The notes under the pieces were generated by a model that was not told where the DNA came from, ran no database searches, and worked only from the letters and a program-made list of their open reading frames with translations. A stretch of DNA of 64,000 nucleotides from Bacteroidota bacterium (GTDB lineage Bacteria > Bacteroidota > Bacteroidia > Bacteroidales > VadinHA17), in the NCBI GenBank assembly GCA_011050615.1, contig DRFJ01000014.1:1-64000 (forward strand). Direction: 5' to 3'. The position numbers and the translations under genes are program-made. This document shows positions 17,717 to 26,320 of the stretch, in pieces (position 1 is the first letter of the stretch; the number at the start of each line of letters is the position of its first letter).

Positions 17717-18175
17717 TTATAATTTTATTTTATCTAATTCAATTTTTCTTGGCTTCTGAGCTTCCTGCTCGTGCTTGTCTCCGGTGTATACATACAGGTT
17801 CTTGAAGATAGTTCTTCCAAGCCTGTTTCTTGGCAGCATACCCCGAATGGCATTCTCAACAATCCTCTCGGGATGTTTTTTGTAAAGTTCTGCTGCCACA
17901 ACGGATTTCTGTCCGCCGGGATACCCCGTATGCCTTATATATTCCTTGTGGTCCCACTTACTTCCTGTCATCACTACCTTGTCAGCATTTATTATGATAA
18001 CATTATCACCACAATCAACATGGGGAGTAAAATCCGGTTTATGTTTTCCTCTGATAAGCTTTGCAACCTGTGATGCGAGACGACCCAGTATCTCTCCTTC
18101 AGCATCCACCAGGAGCCATTCCTTATTCACCGTCGCTTTATTAGCCGATATGGTCTTGTAGCTGTTGGTATTCAC
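17717..18175 (-). CDS. rplM: 50S ribosomal protein L13
   Basis: 152 aa with LLVDAEGEILGRLASQVAKL and the signature region VDCGDNVIIINADKV, then GGQKSVVAAEL. The start is GTG at 18175. The N-terminal SYKTISANKATV is typical of Bacteroidota L13 and supports this start; no better ATG exists nearby. First gene of the rplM-rpsI-rpsB-tsf run, with its own promoter at 18235-18242. Confidence 0.96.
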   Translation of the reverse strand: MNTNSYKTISANKATVNKEWLLVDAEGEILGRLASQVAKLIRGKHKPDFTPHVDCGDNVIIINADKVVMTGSKWDHKEYIRHTGYPGGQKSVVAAELYKKHPERIVENAIRGMLPRNRLGRTIFKNLYVYTGDKHEQEAQKPRKIELDKIKL

Positions 18176-18234
18176 GTTCTTTTGTTTTAATCCTTACTAT
18201 TATATTTTCCTAATATCCTGTATTTTCGGGTGTG

Positions 18235-18242
18235 CAAAAGTA
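18235..18242 (-). promoter_or_regulatory. Promoter -7 element for rplM
   Basis: Minus strand TACTTTTG fits TAnnTTTG. A T-rich block lies about 20 nt upstream. Transcription would start near 18229, giving a leader of about 50 nt that could hold an L13 leader, though no strong stem was seen. Confidence 0.5.
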
Positions 18243-18394
18243 CAATAATATTTTGTAAAAAAGAATAATATGCGGATTAAATTAGCCTATATCCGGTTTA
18301 TTCACCAAAAAATTATTTCAGTAAGTGCCTGTTTTTTGGTTTTTTTTCTTTTTGATAAATTCTTAATCTTTGACCTGTAGAAAATACATACAAA

Positions 18395-18916
18395 ATGACA
18401 GACCATGTGAAGAGGTTAGGCAGGGATTTTTTTTCAGGGGATGTACTTCAGGTGGCTCCTGCTTTACCGGGAAAGTACCTGTGTGTGCCTGGCACTGATG
18501 GAGTTCCCTCCAGATATATGATAACCGAAGTTGAGGCCTATCGTGGCGAGGAAGACGAAGCCTGTCATGTAAGCAGGGGGCGTACCGCAAGGACCGAAAT
18601 AATGTATCACAGGGGAGGCTTTATCTACGTTTATTTTATTTATGGCATGTATTGGATGTTCAATATTGTTACTGCTGAAGAGGGAATTCCGCAGGCGGTT
18701 CTCCTGCGGGGCATCAGCGGTTTTTACGGACCGGGCAGGTTAACAAAGCACCTGAAAATTGATGGCTCATATTATGGGGAAGATATAGCCCATTCAGAAA
18801 GGATATGGCTGGAAGACCATGGAACAAAGGTGGATGTTGCGAAGGGCAGACGTATAGGGATTGATTATGCAGGGACATACTGGCGGGATATTGAATGGAG
18901 ATTTTATATCAGGTAA
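18395..18916 (+). CDS. 3-methyladenine DNA glycosylase (AAG/MPG family)
   Basis: Removes alkylated and deaminated purines in base-excision repair. 173 aa, somewhat short but with the whole active site. By alignment to human AAG, Glu47 (TEVEAY) is the catalytic base equivalent, with Tyr49 and His58 (EEDEACH) lining the pocket, and YVYFIYGMYWMFNIV is the conserved core. ATG at 18395. The DUF2723 gene follows 30 nt downstream, so they may share a transcript. Confidence 0.93.
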   Translation: MTDHVKRLGRDFFSGDVLQVAPALPGKYLCVPGTDGVPSRYMITEVEAYRGEEDEACHVSRGRTARTEIMYHRGGFIYVYFIYGMYWMFNIVTAEEGIPQAVLLRGISGFYGPGRLTKHLKIDGSYYGEDIAHSERIWLEDHGTKVDVAKGRRIGIDYAGTYWRDIEWRFYIR

Positions 18917-18946
18917 AGGCATTTTCAATATATTTACATTTTGGTT

Positions 18947-21900
18947 ATGAATAAGAATCATCCGCAGATGAGTGATAATAACTTCAATTTTAATAGAATA
19001 AACAATATTACAGGATGGATAATATTCCTGGTATCGCTGATAACCTACACCCTTACCCTTGAACCAACGGTAAGCTTCTGGGATTGCGGCGAATTTATCC
19101 TTTCAGCCTGGAAGCTGCAGGTTGGTCACCCTCCCGGGGCTCCTTTCTTTCTGCTGCTGGGCAGATTCTTCTCCCTGTTCAGCTATGGTGATGTGTCAAA
19201 GGTTGCCTTGACGATAAACTTTATGTCAGCACTGGCAAGTGCTTTTACAATAATGTTCCTTTTCTGGACAATCACTCACCTTGTAAGGAAGGTAAGCATG
19301 AATAAGGATAATATGTCCTTTGCAAATCTGGCTACTGTAATAGCAAGCGGAATAATCGGTGCATTAACCTATACATTTTCAGACACTTTCTGGTTTTCTG
19401 CAGTGGAGGGGGAGGTATATGCCACCTCATCATTGTTTACTGCCATGGTTTTCTGGGCTATTTTAAAGTGGGAGGATGAGGAGGAGGAAAACCTGAAAGG
19501 AAGATGGCTGGTCCTGATAGCTTACCTGATGGGCCTGTCCATAGGAGTACACCTGCTAAACCTTCTTGCCTTGCCGGCCATCGTTCTCGTATACTATTTT
19601 AACACATACAGGGTAAGCACAGGAGGGATAACTAAGGCCTTGCTTGCTGCCTTTGCCGTCCTTGGACTGATTGTGTTCATATTGCTTCCGTATTCAGTAA
19701 AAATAGCAGGATGGTTTGAACTTCTGTTCGTTAACGGCATGGGTCTTCCTTTTCATTCTGGGATGTATTTTTATTTAATACTCCTGGTAGCTCTTCTCGC
19801 CTGGAGCATAAACTATTCAATAAAACACAGGAAGGTTTTACTTAATTATATTCTTACTTTTGTCACGGTAATTCTACTTGGTTATTCTTCCTATGCTCTT
19901 ATACCAATAAGAGCCAATGCGCGACCTCCCATGAACCAGAATAACCCTTCAGATGTATTCTCAATGATATATTATATTAACAGGGAACAGTATGGAAACA
20001 CCCCCCTGGTTAAGGGCAACTATTATACAGCACCGGTAATTGACATCAAAAAGAAAAGAGGGGGGTATATTATGGAGAATGGACGGTATGTGCCCTATAC
20101 TAAAAATGAATATGTTTTTGATGACCGTTTTATGACACTCTTCCCGAGGATGTACAGCCCTGAAGAGAGGCATCATTCTGAATACGAATACTGGGGCCAG
20201 GTCAGTGGGAAAAAGGTAAGGCTGAATACATCAGGCGGCACCCGGGAATTCATTGTCCCCACCTTCGGTGAGAACCTGAGGTTCTTCTTCAGTTACCAGC
20301 TTGGCTATATGTATGGCAGGTATTTTATGTGGAATTTTGCCGGCAGGCAAAATGACATCCAGGGGAACGGGAATGTAGTACATGGCAACTGGATCAGTGG
20401 CATAAAGGCTATAGACAATTCAAGGCTTGGTGACCAGGATCTGTTGCCCGAAGAGTTGAAAAACAACCCGGCAAAGAATACCTATTTTTTCCTGCCCCTC
20501 ATCCTGGGGATATTAGGAATGGTATGGCAATACAGCAGGGACCGCAGGGGTTTCTGGGTCATATCGGTTCTTTTTATAATGACGGGAATAGCGATAGTGG
20601 TTTATCTGAACCAGAATCCCCTCCAGCCACGCGAAAGGGATTATGCCTATGCCGGCTCATTCTATGCCTTCTCCATATGGGTAGGACTTGGCCTGTGCTT
20701 CATAGTTGAAAAACTGGAGAAAATAATTTCTCCAAAAATAGCGGTACCCCTGGTATTTCTTGTCTGCCTTCTGGCAGTGCCTGGCTTGCTGGCAGTCCAG
20801 AACTGGGATGACCATGATCGCTCCGGGAGGTATACTGCAAGAGACATAGGCAGTAATTACCTTAACAGCTGTGATGAGAATGCTGTTATTTTTACCTATG
20901 GTGACAATGATTCCTTCCCTGTCTGGTATGTCCAGGACGTTGAAGGTATCAGGACCGATGTGAGGGTTGCCAACCTGAGTTATCTTTCTGCAGGGTGGTA
21001 TATCGATATGATGCGTCAGAAGGCGTATGAGTCAGAACCCGTGCAATTTACCCTGGGTCCGGAAAAATACCGGCCCGGGAAAAGGGAGCAACTCCCCGTA
21101 ACAGACAGGATAAACAGGCCTTACGATATTATTGAGCTGTTAGAATTTGCAGGCTCAGATGAAAGACAAAGCAAGATTGATTTCACCGGGCGGGGCGATT
21201 ATTATAACTATATCCCGTCAAATAAATTCCTTATACCTGTCGACTCGGCAAAGGTGATGGCCAATGGAACGGTGAAGGAATACCAAGCTGATCGTCTGCT
21301 TAATTATGTTATCTGGAATTACGAGGACAGGGAGATGTATAAAAACAATCTGGCCGTAATGGATATGATAGGTACAAATGACTGGGACCGCCCCTTCTAT
21401 TTCGCAAGCACCGTACCTCCTTCCAACTATATGGGACTGGAGGAGTATTTCCATCTTGAAGGACTGGCTTACAGGATTTCACCGCTGGATTCAACAGGTA
21501 CCAGCACACAGGATATAGGATATATTGATACCAGACAGATGTACAATAACGTGATGAACAGGTTCAAGTGGGGTAATGCCGCAGATCCCGATGTTTACCT
21601 TGATGAAAATAACAGGCGAATGTTCAGGAATTTCAGGAGGATGTTCGGACTGCTGGCCGGAGCACTTATTGAGGAAGGAGATACACTGAAGGCCAGGGAA
21701 GTATTATATAAATGCCTTGATGTAATCCCGGAATCCAAAATCCTGCATAATTACTATTCCCTTGACCTGGTAAAAGGATTCTATGCGGCAGGTGAGAAAG
21801 AGAAGGCCATGTCCATAGCCACAGGGATGATAAATAATGCCAGAGAATACCTTGAAATGGTAACCCGGCTGAATAAAGCAAGAAGGTATGACCTCGATTA

Positions 21901-22033
21901 TGTAATAAGCTTGAATATACAATCATTGATCAGCCTGTATAATATGTCAGCCTCAATGGGTATTGAAGAACTTATGGACCTGATAGAACAGGATCTTGAT
22001 CGCTACTATAATGAACTGTTTATGCAGCCTTAA
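18947..22033 (+). CDS. DUF2723 multi-spanning membrane protein (GT-C glycosyltransferase-like)
   Basis: Large inner-membrane protein, 1028 aa from ATG 18947 (an in-frame TTG at 18941 is less likely). The first about 350 residues hold roughly ten hydrophobic segments; the first luminal loop carries PTVSFWDCGEF, like the acidic loop of protein O-mannosyl/GT-C transferases. After more membrane segments (about 510-620) a long soluble C-terminal part follows, including helical repeats near the end. DUF2723 proteins are suspected lipid-linked sugar transferases. The gene overlaps a polysaccharide deacetylase by 1 nt, which fits a glycan role. Substrate unknown. Confidence 0.8.
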   Translation: MNKNHPQMSDNNFNFNRINNITGWIIFLVSLITYTLTLEPTVSFWDCGEFILSAWKLQVGHPPGAPFFLLLGRFFSLFSYGDVSKVALTINFMSALASAFTIMFLFWTITHLVRKVSMNKDNMSFANLATVIASGIIGALTYTFSDTFWFSAVEGEVYATSSLFTAMVFWAILKWEDEEEENLKGRWLVLIAYLMGLSIGVHLLNLLALPAIVLVYYFNTYRVSTGGITKALLAAFAVLGLIVFILLPYSVKIAGWFELLFVNGMGLPFHSGMYFYLILLVALLAWSINYSIKHRKVLLNYILTFVTVILLGYSSYALIPIRANARPPMNQNNPSDVFSMIYYINREQYGNTPLVKGNYYTAPVIDIKKKRGGYIMENGRYVPYTKNEYVFDDRFMTLFPRMYSPEERHHSEYEYWGQVSGKKVRLNTSGGTREFIVPTFGENLRFFFSYQLGYMYGRYFMWNFAGRQNDIQGNGNVVHGNWISGIKAIDNSRLGDQDLLPEELKNNPAKNTYFFLPLILGILGMVWQYSRDRRGFWVISVLFIMTGIAIVVYLNQNPLQPRERDYAYAGSFYAFSIWVGLGLCFIVEKLEKIISPKIAVPLVFLVCLLAVPGLLAVQNWDDHDRSGRYTARDIGSNYLNSCDENAVIFTYGDNDSFPVWYVQDVEGIRTDVRVANLSYLSAGWYIDMMRQKAYESEPVQFTLGPEKYRPGKREQLPVTDRINRPYDIIELLEFAGSDERQSKIDFTGRGDYYNYIPSNKFLIPVDSAKVMANGTVKEYQADRLLNYVIWNYEDREMYKNNLAVMDMIGTNDWDRPFYFASTVPPSNYMGLEEYFHLEGLAYRISPLDSTGTSTQDIGYIDTRQMYNNVMNRFKWGNAADPDVYLDENNRRMFRNFRRMFGLLAGALIEEGDTLKAREVLYKCLDVIPESKILHNYYSLDLVKGFYAAGEKEKAMSIATGMINNAREYLEMVTRLNKARRYDLDYVISLNIQSLISLYNMSASMGIEELMDLIEQDLDRYYNELFMQP

Positions 22034-22656
22034 TGATGACCGGGTTTTTCAGATTTCCCGGTTTTGCCCGGCTGCTGTACCGGGAGGCTGTCTTCAGGAT
22101 GCCCGGAGACCAAGGGAAGGTTTATATTACATTCGATGACGGACCCACGCCGGAGGGCACGGAAAAGATAATTGAAATCCTTAAAAAGAATGAGATCGGG
22201 AAAGCCGTATTTTTCTGTAATGGCTTAAATATCCTGAAATACCCCCGGCAGTCGCAAATGATAAGTGAGAATTCTTATTCAGTAGCAAATCATGGCTACC
22301 ATCATCTGGATGGATGGAAAAGCAGGCGAAGTGATTATATTTCCAACTGCATGAAGGGCTCAGCCCTGAGTGGTTCAGTTTTTTTCAGGCCTCCTTACGG
22401 TCACCTCTCCATCCCTCAGTATGTCATTCTTAAAAAATCTATGAAAATAGTTTTCTGGGATCTTCTCCTACATGATTATAATACCGGGTTAAAAATTGAT
22501 TATATAATGAGTAAGGCAGCTAAACTGATCCGGCCCGGATCGCTTATCGTTTTACATGATAAGGGAAATAAAAGCACCCCGGAGGTTCTCAAAAGATTAA
22601 TAGGTCTGTGCAGGTCAAGGGGATATGATTTCGGGGATATAACAAGCGATGCTTAA
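22033..22656 (+). CDS. Polysaccharide deacetylase family protein (NodB homology)
   Basis: 207 aa, one NodB domain: TFDDGP with Asp35 and Asp36, metal-binding His87 and His91 (NHGYHH), RPPYG, and a C-terminal VLHD. All catalytic motifs are present, so it is probably an active carbohydrate N- or O-deacetylase. No clear signal peptide is seen, only a hydrophobic N-terminus, so its location is uncertain. Start ATG overlaps the DUF2723 stop (TAATG). Substrate not known; peptidoglycan or a glycan made by its neighbour are possible. Confidence 0.88.
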   Translation: MMTGFFRFPGFARLLYREAVFRMPGDQGKVYITFDDGPTPEGTEKIIEILKKNEIGKAVFFCNGLNILKYPRQSQMISENSYSVANHGYHHLDGWKSRRSDYISNCMKGSALSGSVFFRPPYGHLSIPQYVILKKSMKIVFWDLLLHDYNTGLKIDYIMSKAAKLIRPGSLIVLHDKGNKSTPEVLKRLIGLCRSRGYDFGDITSDA

Positions 22657-22690
22657 GTCAGATGCATTTTTTTTTCATATATGGATATGC

Positions 22691-22698
22691 TATTTTTG
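22691..22698 (+). promoter_or_regulatory. Promoter -7 element for purD
   Basis: TATTTTTG, an exact TAnnTTTG match, 14 nt before the purD start codon, with a T-run about 20 nt upstream. It implies a very short leader. Confidence 0.5.
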
Positions 22699-22711
22699 AT
22701 AAATTTAAGCT

Positions 22712-23995
22712 ATGACGGATAATATTAATGTTCTTATTCTTGGATCAGGTGGCAGGGAGCATGCCCTTGCCTGGAAAATTGCACAAAGCAGCAGGATTAA
22801 AAAGGTATATATTGCCCCGGGGAATGCGGGTACAGCCATGGAAGGTGAAAATGTAAATCTTGATCCCGGTGATTTTGAGACGGTAGCTGAATTTGCATGT
22901 GAAAATGATATTGACATGGTGATTGTTGGTCCGGAAGCACCGCTGGTGAAAGGCATTCATGATTTTTTCCTTGGCAATGAGAAATACAGCCACATAGGAG
23001 TAGTAGGTCCCATAAAGGCGGGAGCCCTGCTGGAAGGAAGTAAGGATTTTGCCAAGGGATTTATGAAGAAATACGGTATACCAACCGCAGCATACAGGAG
23101 TTTTACGAGGGAAAATTACACTGATGCCTGTGAATTCCTGAAGGAAATGAAAAGGCCTTATGTACTGAAAGCCGATGGGCTGGCTGCAGGGAAGGGAGTA
23201 CTGATAATCAGTGATTATGACGAGGCGGTGGGGGAACTGGACAAGATGTTCTCAGGTAAATTTGGTAAAGCAGGAAAAACTGTTGTTATTGAAGAATTCC
23301 TGAAGGGAATAGAACTTTCTGCCTTTATAATAAGCGATGGAGAGGATTATAAAATCCTTCCCGAGGCAAAGGATTATAAGAGGATAGGGGAGAAAGATAC
23401 AGGCCTGAATACCGGTGGCATGGGAGCTGTATCACCGGTGCCCTTTGCCGATGACGTTTTTATCGCCAAAGTTGAAGAGAGGATAATAAAGCCAACCTTA
23501 TCAGGATTGAAGAATGAAGGTATAAGATATAAGGGCTTTATCTTCTTCGGCCTTATGAATGTGAATGGTGATCCCTATGTTATCGAGTATAATGTACGTA
23601 TGGGTGATCCGGAAGCCGAAGTAATAATACCGAGGATAAAGAGTGACCTGGTTGATTTATTGCTTGGAGTTACTGAAACCAATCTCAGGGACCGGAAAAT
23701 GGAAATATCAGGGGATACCGTTTCAACTGTCATGCTTGTGTCGGGTGGCTACCCCGGTTCTTATGAGAAGGGGAAAGAGATATTAAATATGGAAAAGACA
23801 TCCGGAAGTCTTATCTTCCATGCAGGTACCAGGAGGGAAGGAAGCAGGGTGGTGAGTTCGGGGGGAAGGGTTCTTGCAATAAGCTCTTTCGGATCCGATA
23901 TGGATGAGGCCCTCCGGAAATCATATGCCAATGCCGGAATAATTGATTTCCAGGGAAAATATTTCAGGAAAGACATAGGTTTTGACTTAGCTTAG
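22712..23995 (+). CDS. purD: Phosphoribosylamine-glycine ligase
   Basis: Second step of purine synthesis: joins glycine to phosphoribosylamine with ATP. 427 aa with N-terminal GSGGREHALAWK, the ATP-grasp loop VLKADGLAAGKGV, GLNTGGMGAVSPVPFAD and the metal site YNVRMGDPE. Full length. Followed after 2 nt by a membrane-protein gene. No other purine-synthesis gene is in the window. Confidence 0.97.
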   Translation: MTDNINVLILGSGGREHALAWKIAQSSRIKKVYIAPGNAGTAMEGENVNLDPGDFETVAEFACENDIDMVIVGPEAPLVKGIHDFFLGNEKYSHIGVVGPIKAGALLEGSKDFAKGFMKKYGIPTAAYRSFTRENYTDACEFLKEMKRPYVLKADGLAAGKGVLIISDYDEAVGELDKMFSGKFGKAGKTVVIEEFLKGIELSAFIISDGEDYKILPEAKDYKRIGEKDTGLNTGGMGAVSPVPFADDVFIAKVEERIIKPTLSGLKNEGIRYKGFIFFGLMNVNGDPYVIEYNVRMGDPEAEVIIPRIKSDLVDLLLGVTETNLRDRKMEISGDTVSTVMLVSGGYPGSYEKGKEILNMEKTSGSLIFHAGTRREGSRVVSSGGRVLAISSFGSDMDEALRKSYANAGIIDFQGKYFRKDIGFDLA

Positions 23996-23997
23996 GT

Positions 23998-24993
23998 ATG
24001 CTTCTAAAAATCTACAGGGGGACAGGCCCGGGGACAATACTGCTTATAATGATAAGCCTTGTGATGGTATGGCTGCAGCCCCTGCTGAACCCGGTGGAAC
24101 CTTCACTTTACAATGATTATCCTGCACCTCTGTACGCCCTGGTATTAAACCTCCTTGAGGGGAGGCCGTATGCCGGTATAATTTTTTCCATGCTCTGTAT
24201 AATTGCTGTCGCCATATACCTGGTAAATTTCAATACACGTTTGTTTTTTATAAATGAACGAACTTTTCTTCCAGCTTCCCTTTATGTTCTTCTCAGTGGT
24301 TATTTAGCAAGCAACCAGGTGCTGAATCCTGTCCTCCCTGCCTCCTTTCTCCTTCTTCTTTCAATTGACAGGCTCATCGTTTCTTACAGGAAGCCGGGTA
24401 TAGCCTATAATCTTTTTGATGCATCAATGATAATAGGAATTGCAGCCCTGGTCTACACAAACATCATCTGGTTTTATGTATTGATAATTATAGGAATAAA
24501 CATTTTCAGATCATTTAATATCAGGGAATTGTCAATTTCCTTATTCGGTCTGCTTACACCTTTCATAATACTGTACTCCTTTTACTATCTTACCGGTCGT
24601 GATATAGCCTGGCTGAACAATTTACTGGTTGAGAGCATATTAAGAGATGTGCCGGAGTATTACTGGTCGCCCGTATTCATAATTATATCATCTGTCAACC
24701 TGCTTATTTTCCTGGTGGCCTTATTTCATATGTGGAGTATTTTTAATACCAAAAAAGTAAGGTCAAGGAAGATATTTTCACTGCTCACATGGATGATAGT
24801 CTTTACAGTGCTTATTTACTTTCTGGTGCCTGCCGTATCAGTCGGGCTGATGTATGTTTTACTTATACCACTGGTATATATCCTTACCCATTACCTAGTG
24901 ATGATGAGGAATAAAAAAATAGCAAATTATGTATTTGCTATTATATTTTTTTCAGTATTGTTTTTACAGGTGAACCGGGCAATTGTCATTTAA
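23998..24993 (+). CDS. Multi-spanning membrane protein, DUF6427-like
   Basis: 331 aa, almost entirely hydrophobic, with about nine or ten membrane segments; charged residues are few and lie in short loops. It resembles from memory the Bacteroidota DUF6427 family, often found beside purD, but no functional motif was recognised. It begins 2 nt after purD, so it is co-transcribed. Its 3' end overlaps the converging gene by 8 nt. Function unknown. Confidence 0.6.
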   Translation: MLLKIYRGTGPGTILLIMISLVMVWLQPLLNPVEPSLYNDYPAPLYALVLNLLEGRPYAGIIFSMLCIIAVAIYLVNFNTRLFFINERTFLPASLYVLLSGYLASNQVLNPVLPASFLLLLSIDRLIVSYRKPGIAYNLFDASMIIGIAALVYTNIIWFYVLIIIGINIFRSFNIRELSISLFGLLTPFIILYSFYYLTGRDIAWLNNLLVESILRDVPEYYWSPVFIIISSVNLLIFLVALFHMWSIFNTKKVRSRKIFSLLTWMIVFTVLIYFLVPAVSVGLMYVLLIPLVYILTHYLVMMRNKKIANYVFAIIFFSVLFLQVNRAIVI

Positions 24994-25420
24994 GGAGAGA
25001 TACGATACCCACACCCATGCCTTGATTCCCATCCTTGAATTTATACCAGATAGTGTAAAGCCCTGTTTTATTACAGGCAAACTCAACGGATGGGTAGCCT
25101 TCAGAGCTTTTTTGGCTCACCGAGCTGATAATCAGGTTGTTCTCATAGTATAACTCAATTATGAGTTGTCCTTCTGAGTCGTCAGCATTGCATTGAGTAA
25201 ACAGGTATTTTTGCTTCTTCATAAGATAAATATTCGCCTTATAAACAGGTATATCGCTCTGGCCGGATGCCTCAGGGAGCTTGATTACAAAATCTTTCAG
25301 GCAGGAGGTTTTACCGCCAATGCCAAGGGCGCAATTACTGACCAGATCCTGCTGGTCCCGGGCATTAAGGGTGAAGGCAGCAAGTAAGAGGCTTAGGTAT
25401 ACAATTATGGACTTTTTCAT
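24986..25420 (-). CDS. Small secreted protein of unknown function
   Basis: 144 aa with a signal peptide (hydrophobic 4-17, cleavage near LNARDQ). The mature part has four cysteines, a run of beta-type sequence and a C-terminal GLYTIWYKFKDG region that looks like a small beta-sandwich. No known family recognised. It starts 8 nt after the preceding gene on the same strand, so the two probably act together. Confidence 0.6.
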   Translation of the reverse strand: MKKSIIVYLSLLLAAFTLNARDQQDLVSNCALGIGGKTSCLKDFVIKLPEASGQSDIPVYKANIYLMKKQKYLFTQCNADDSEGQLIIELYYENNLIISSVSQKSSEGYPSVEFACNKTGLYTIWYKFKDGNQGMGVGIVSLLK

Positions 25421-25428
25421 ATCTGGGT

Positions 25429-26009
25429 TTAAAGTGATATTATCTTATTTCTGATTTCTTCTGTTTTCTCAATTATCCTGTTCAGTACTTCATCACTGAA
25501 AACAACGGTACTTTCCTCCTTCTGTATAACTGTAAGCATGCCCTCTTTCTCAATTGTTTCAGGTTCTCCGGGAGTATATGTTATATTGACATCTGAATAT
25601 TCCCGCTTAAGAGCTTCAATATCATTATACAGTGCCCGGTATTCATCACCGTAGTGATTATAAGGACGTAATAGCATCAGGTGGTCATTGATAATAATTT
25701 TTTGCTCGCCTCTCCTGTTCTTCAGATCAATATGGGGGGAATCCTTAACCACCTTACAGACCAGGTATTGGGCTTCAAGCCATACTCCTGTTATCATCAA
25801 AGCCGACAGCTGACCGCGATTATTCTCACGAAGGTATGTATCTATTTCATTATATGAATGAACTGAGAGGAAAAGCAGCGAGTCTATATTCCTTCGGTTT
25901 ATTGCGAGACTTTTCAGAGTTTCAGAATCAAAGAACTGTCCCACACGTAATCCTTCGGCAAGCTTGTTGATTATAGATAAGGTCTCAATTGCGTTACCTG
26001 TTTTTTCAT
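25429..26009 (-). pseudogene. Frame-broken gene of a Bacteroidota lipoprotein-like family
   Basis: The open frame visible without correction starts only at GTG 25944 (171 aa). The same frame is open further upstream and reads TGNAIETLSIINKLAEGLR before GQFFD. An ATG at 26009 followed by six A is one base out of frame; with seven A it would read MKKTGNAIET into that frame. The C-terminal pattern (GQFFDSETLKSLA ... DSLL ... GVWLEA ... EEIRNKII) resembles, from memory, longer Bacteroidota lipoproteins of about 270-300 aa, so N-terminal truncation is also possible. It could be a pseudogene, a slippage-expressed gene or a base-call error. Confidence 0.5.
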
Positions 26010-26031
26010 GTTAGGTATTCTTGACTTTATA

Positions 26032-26205
26032 TTACAAAAGTAAAAAATGAGTTCTGAATGCCGTGAAGTCGTTGCCATGTGGGTCCCGGCAGATTGGATC
26101 ATAGTCTGCCTGGCTGATTGTTTTATTCATGTCATAAACCAGCCTGTCGTATTTATTGTCCTGGAACTGGGTTACCATCAGCGCTTTCAGGATTGCTTCA
26201 CTCAT
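26032..26205 (-). CDS. Small open frame of 57 aa, unrecognised
   Basis: ATG at 26205, stop at 26032. The protein begins MSEAILKALMVTQFQDNKYD and has a plausible, non-repetitive composition with an acidic/Asn/Asp-rich centre. It lies in the same frame as the broken gene downstream, separated by two stop codons, so it may be a remnant of an upstream part. No family recognised and no clear ribosome binding site, as is usual in this phylum. Confidence 0.35.
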   Translation of the reverse strand: MSEAILKALMVTQFQDNKYDRLVYDMNKTISQADYDPICRDPHGNDFTAFRTHFLLL

Positions 26206-26320
26206 AGGAAATATTGCAAATTGCTACGAATCCTTAAAAATAATTAATAAATATTAGCGGCCAATAGTTTTATATTCTATTATGCAGTAAAATAATTCTT
26301 AATTAAGCACGGCCAAAATC

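Noticed and set aside
26047-26247. 66-aa plus-strand frame
   Set aside because: It is the complement of the 57-aa minus-strand frame, has odd composition and no start context; the minus frame is more protein-like.
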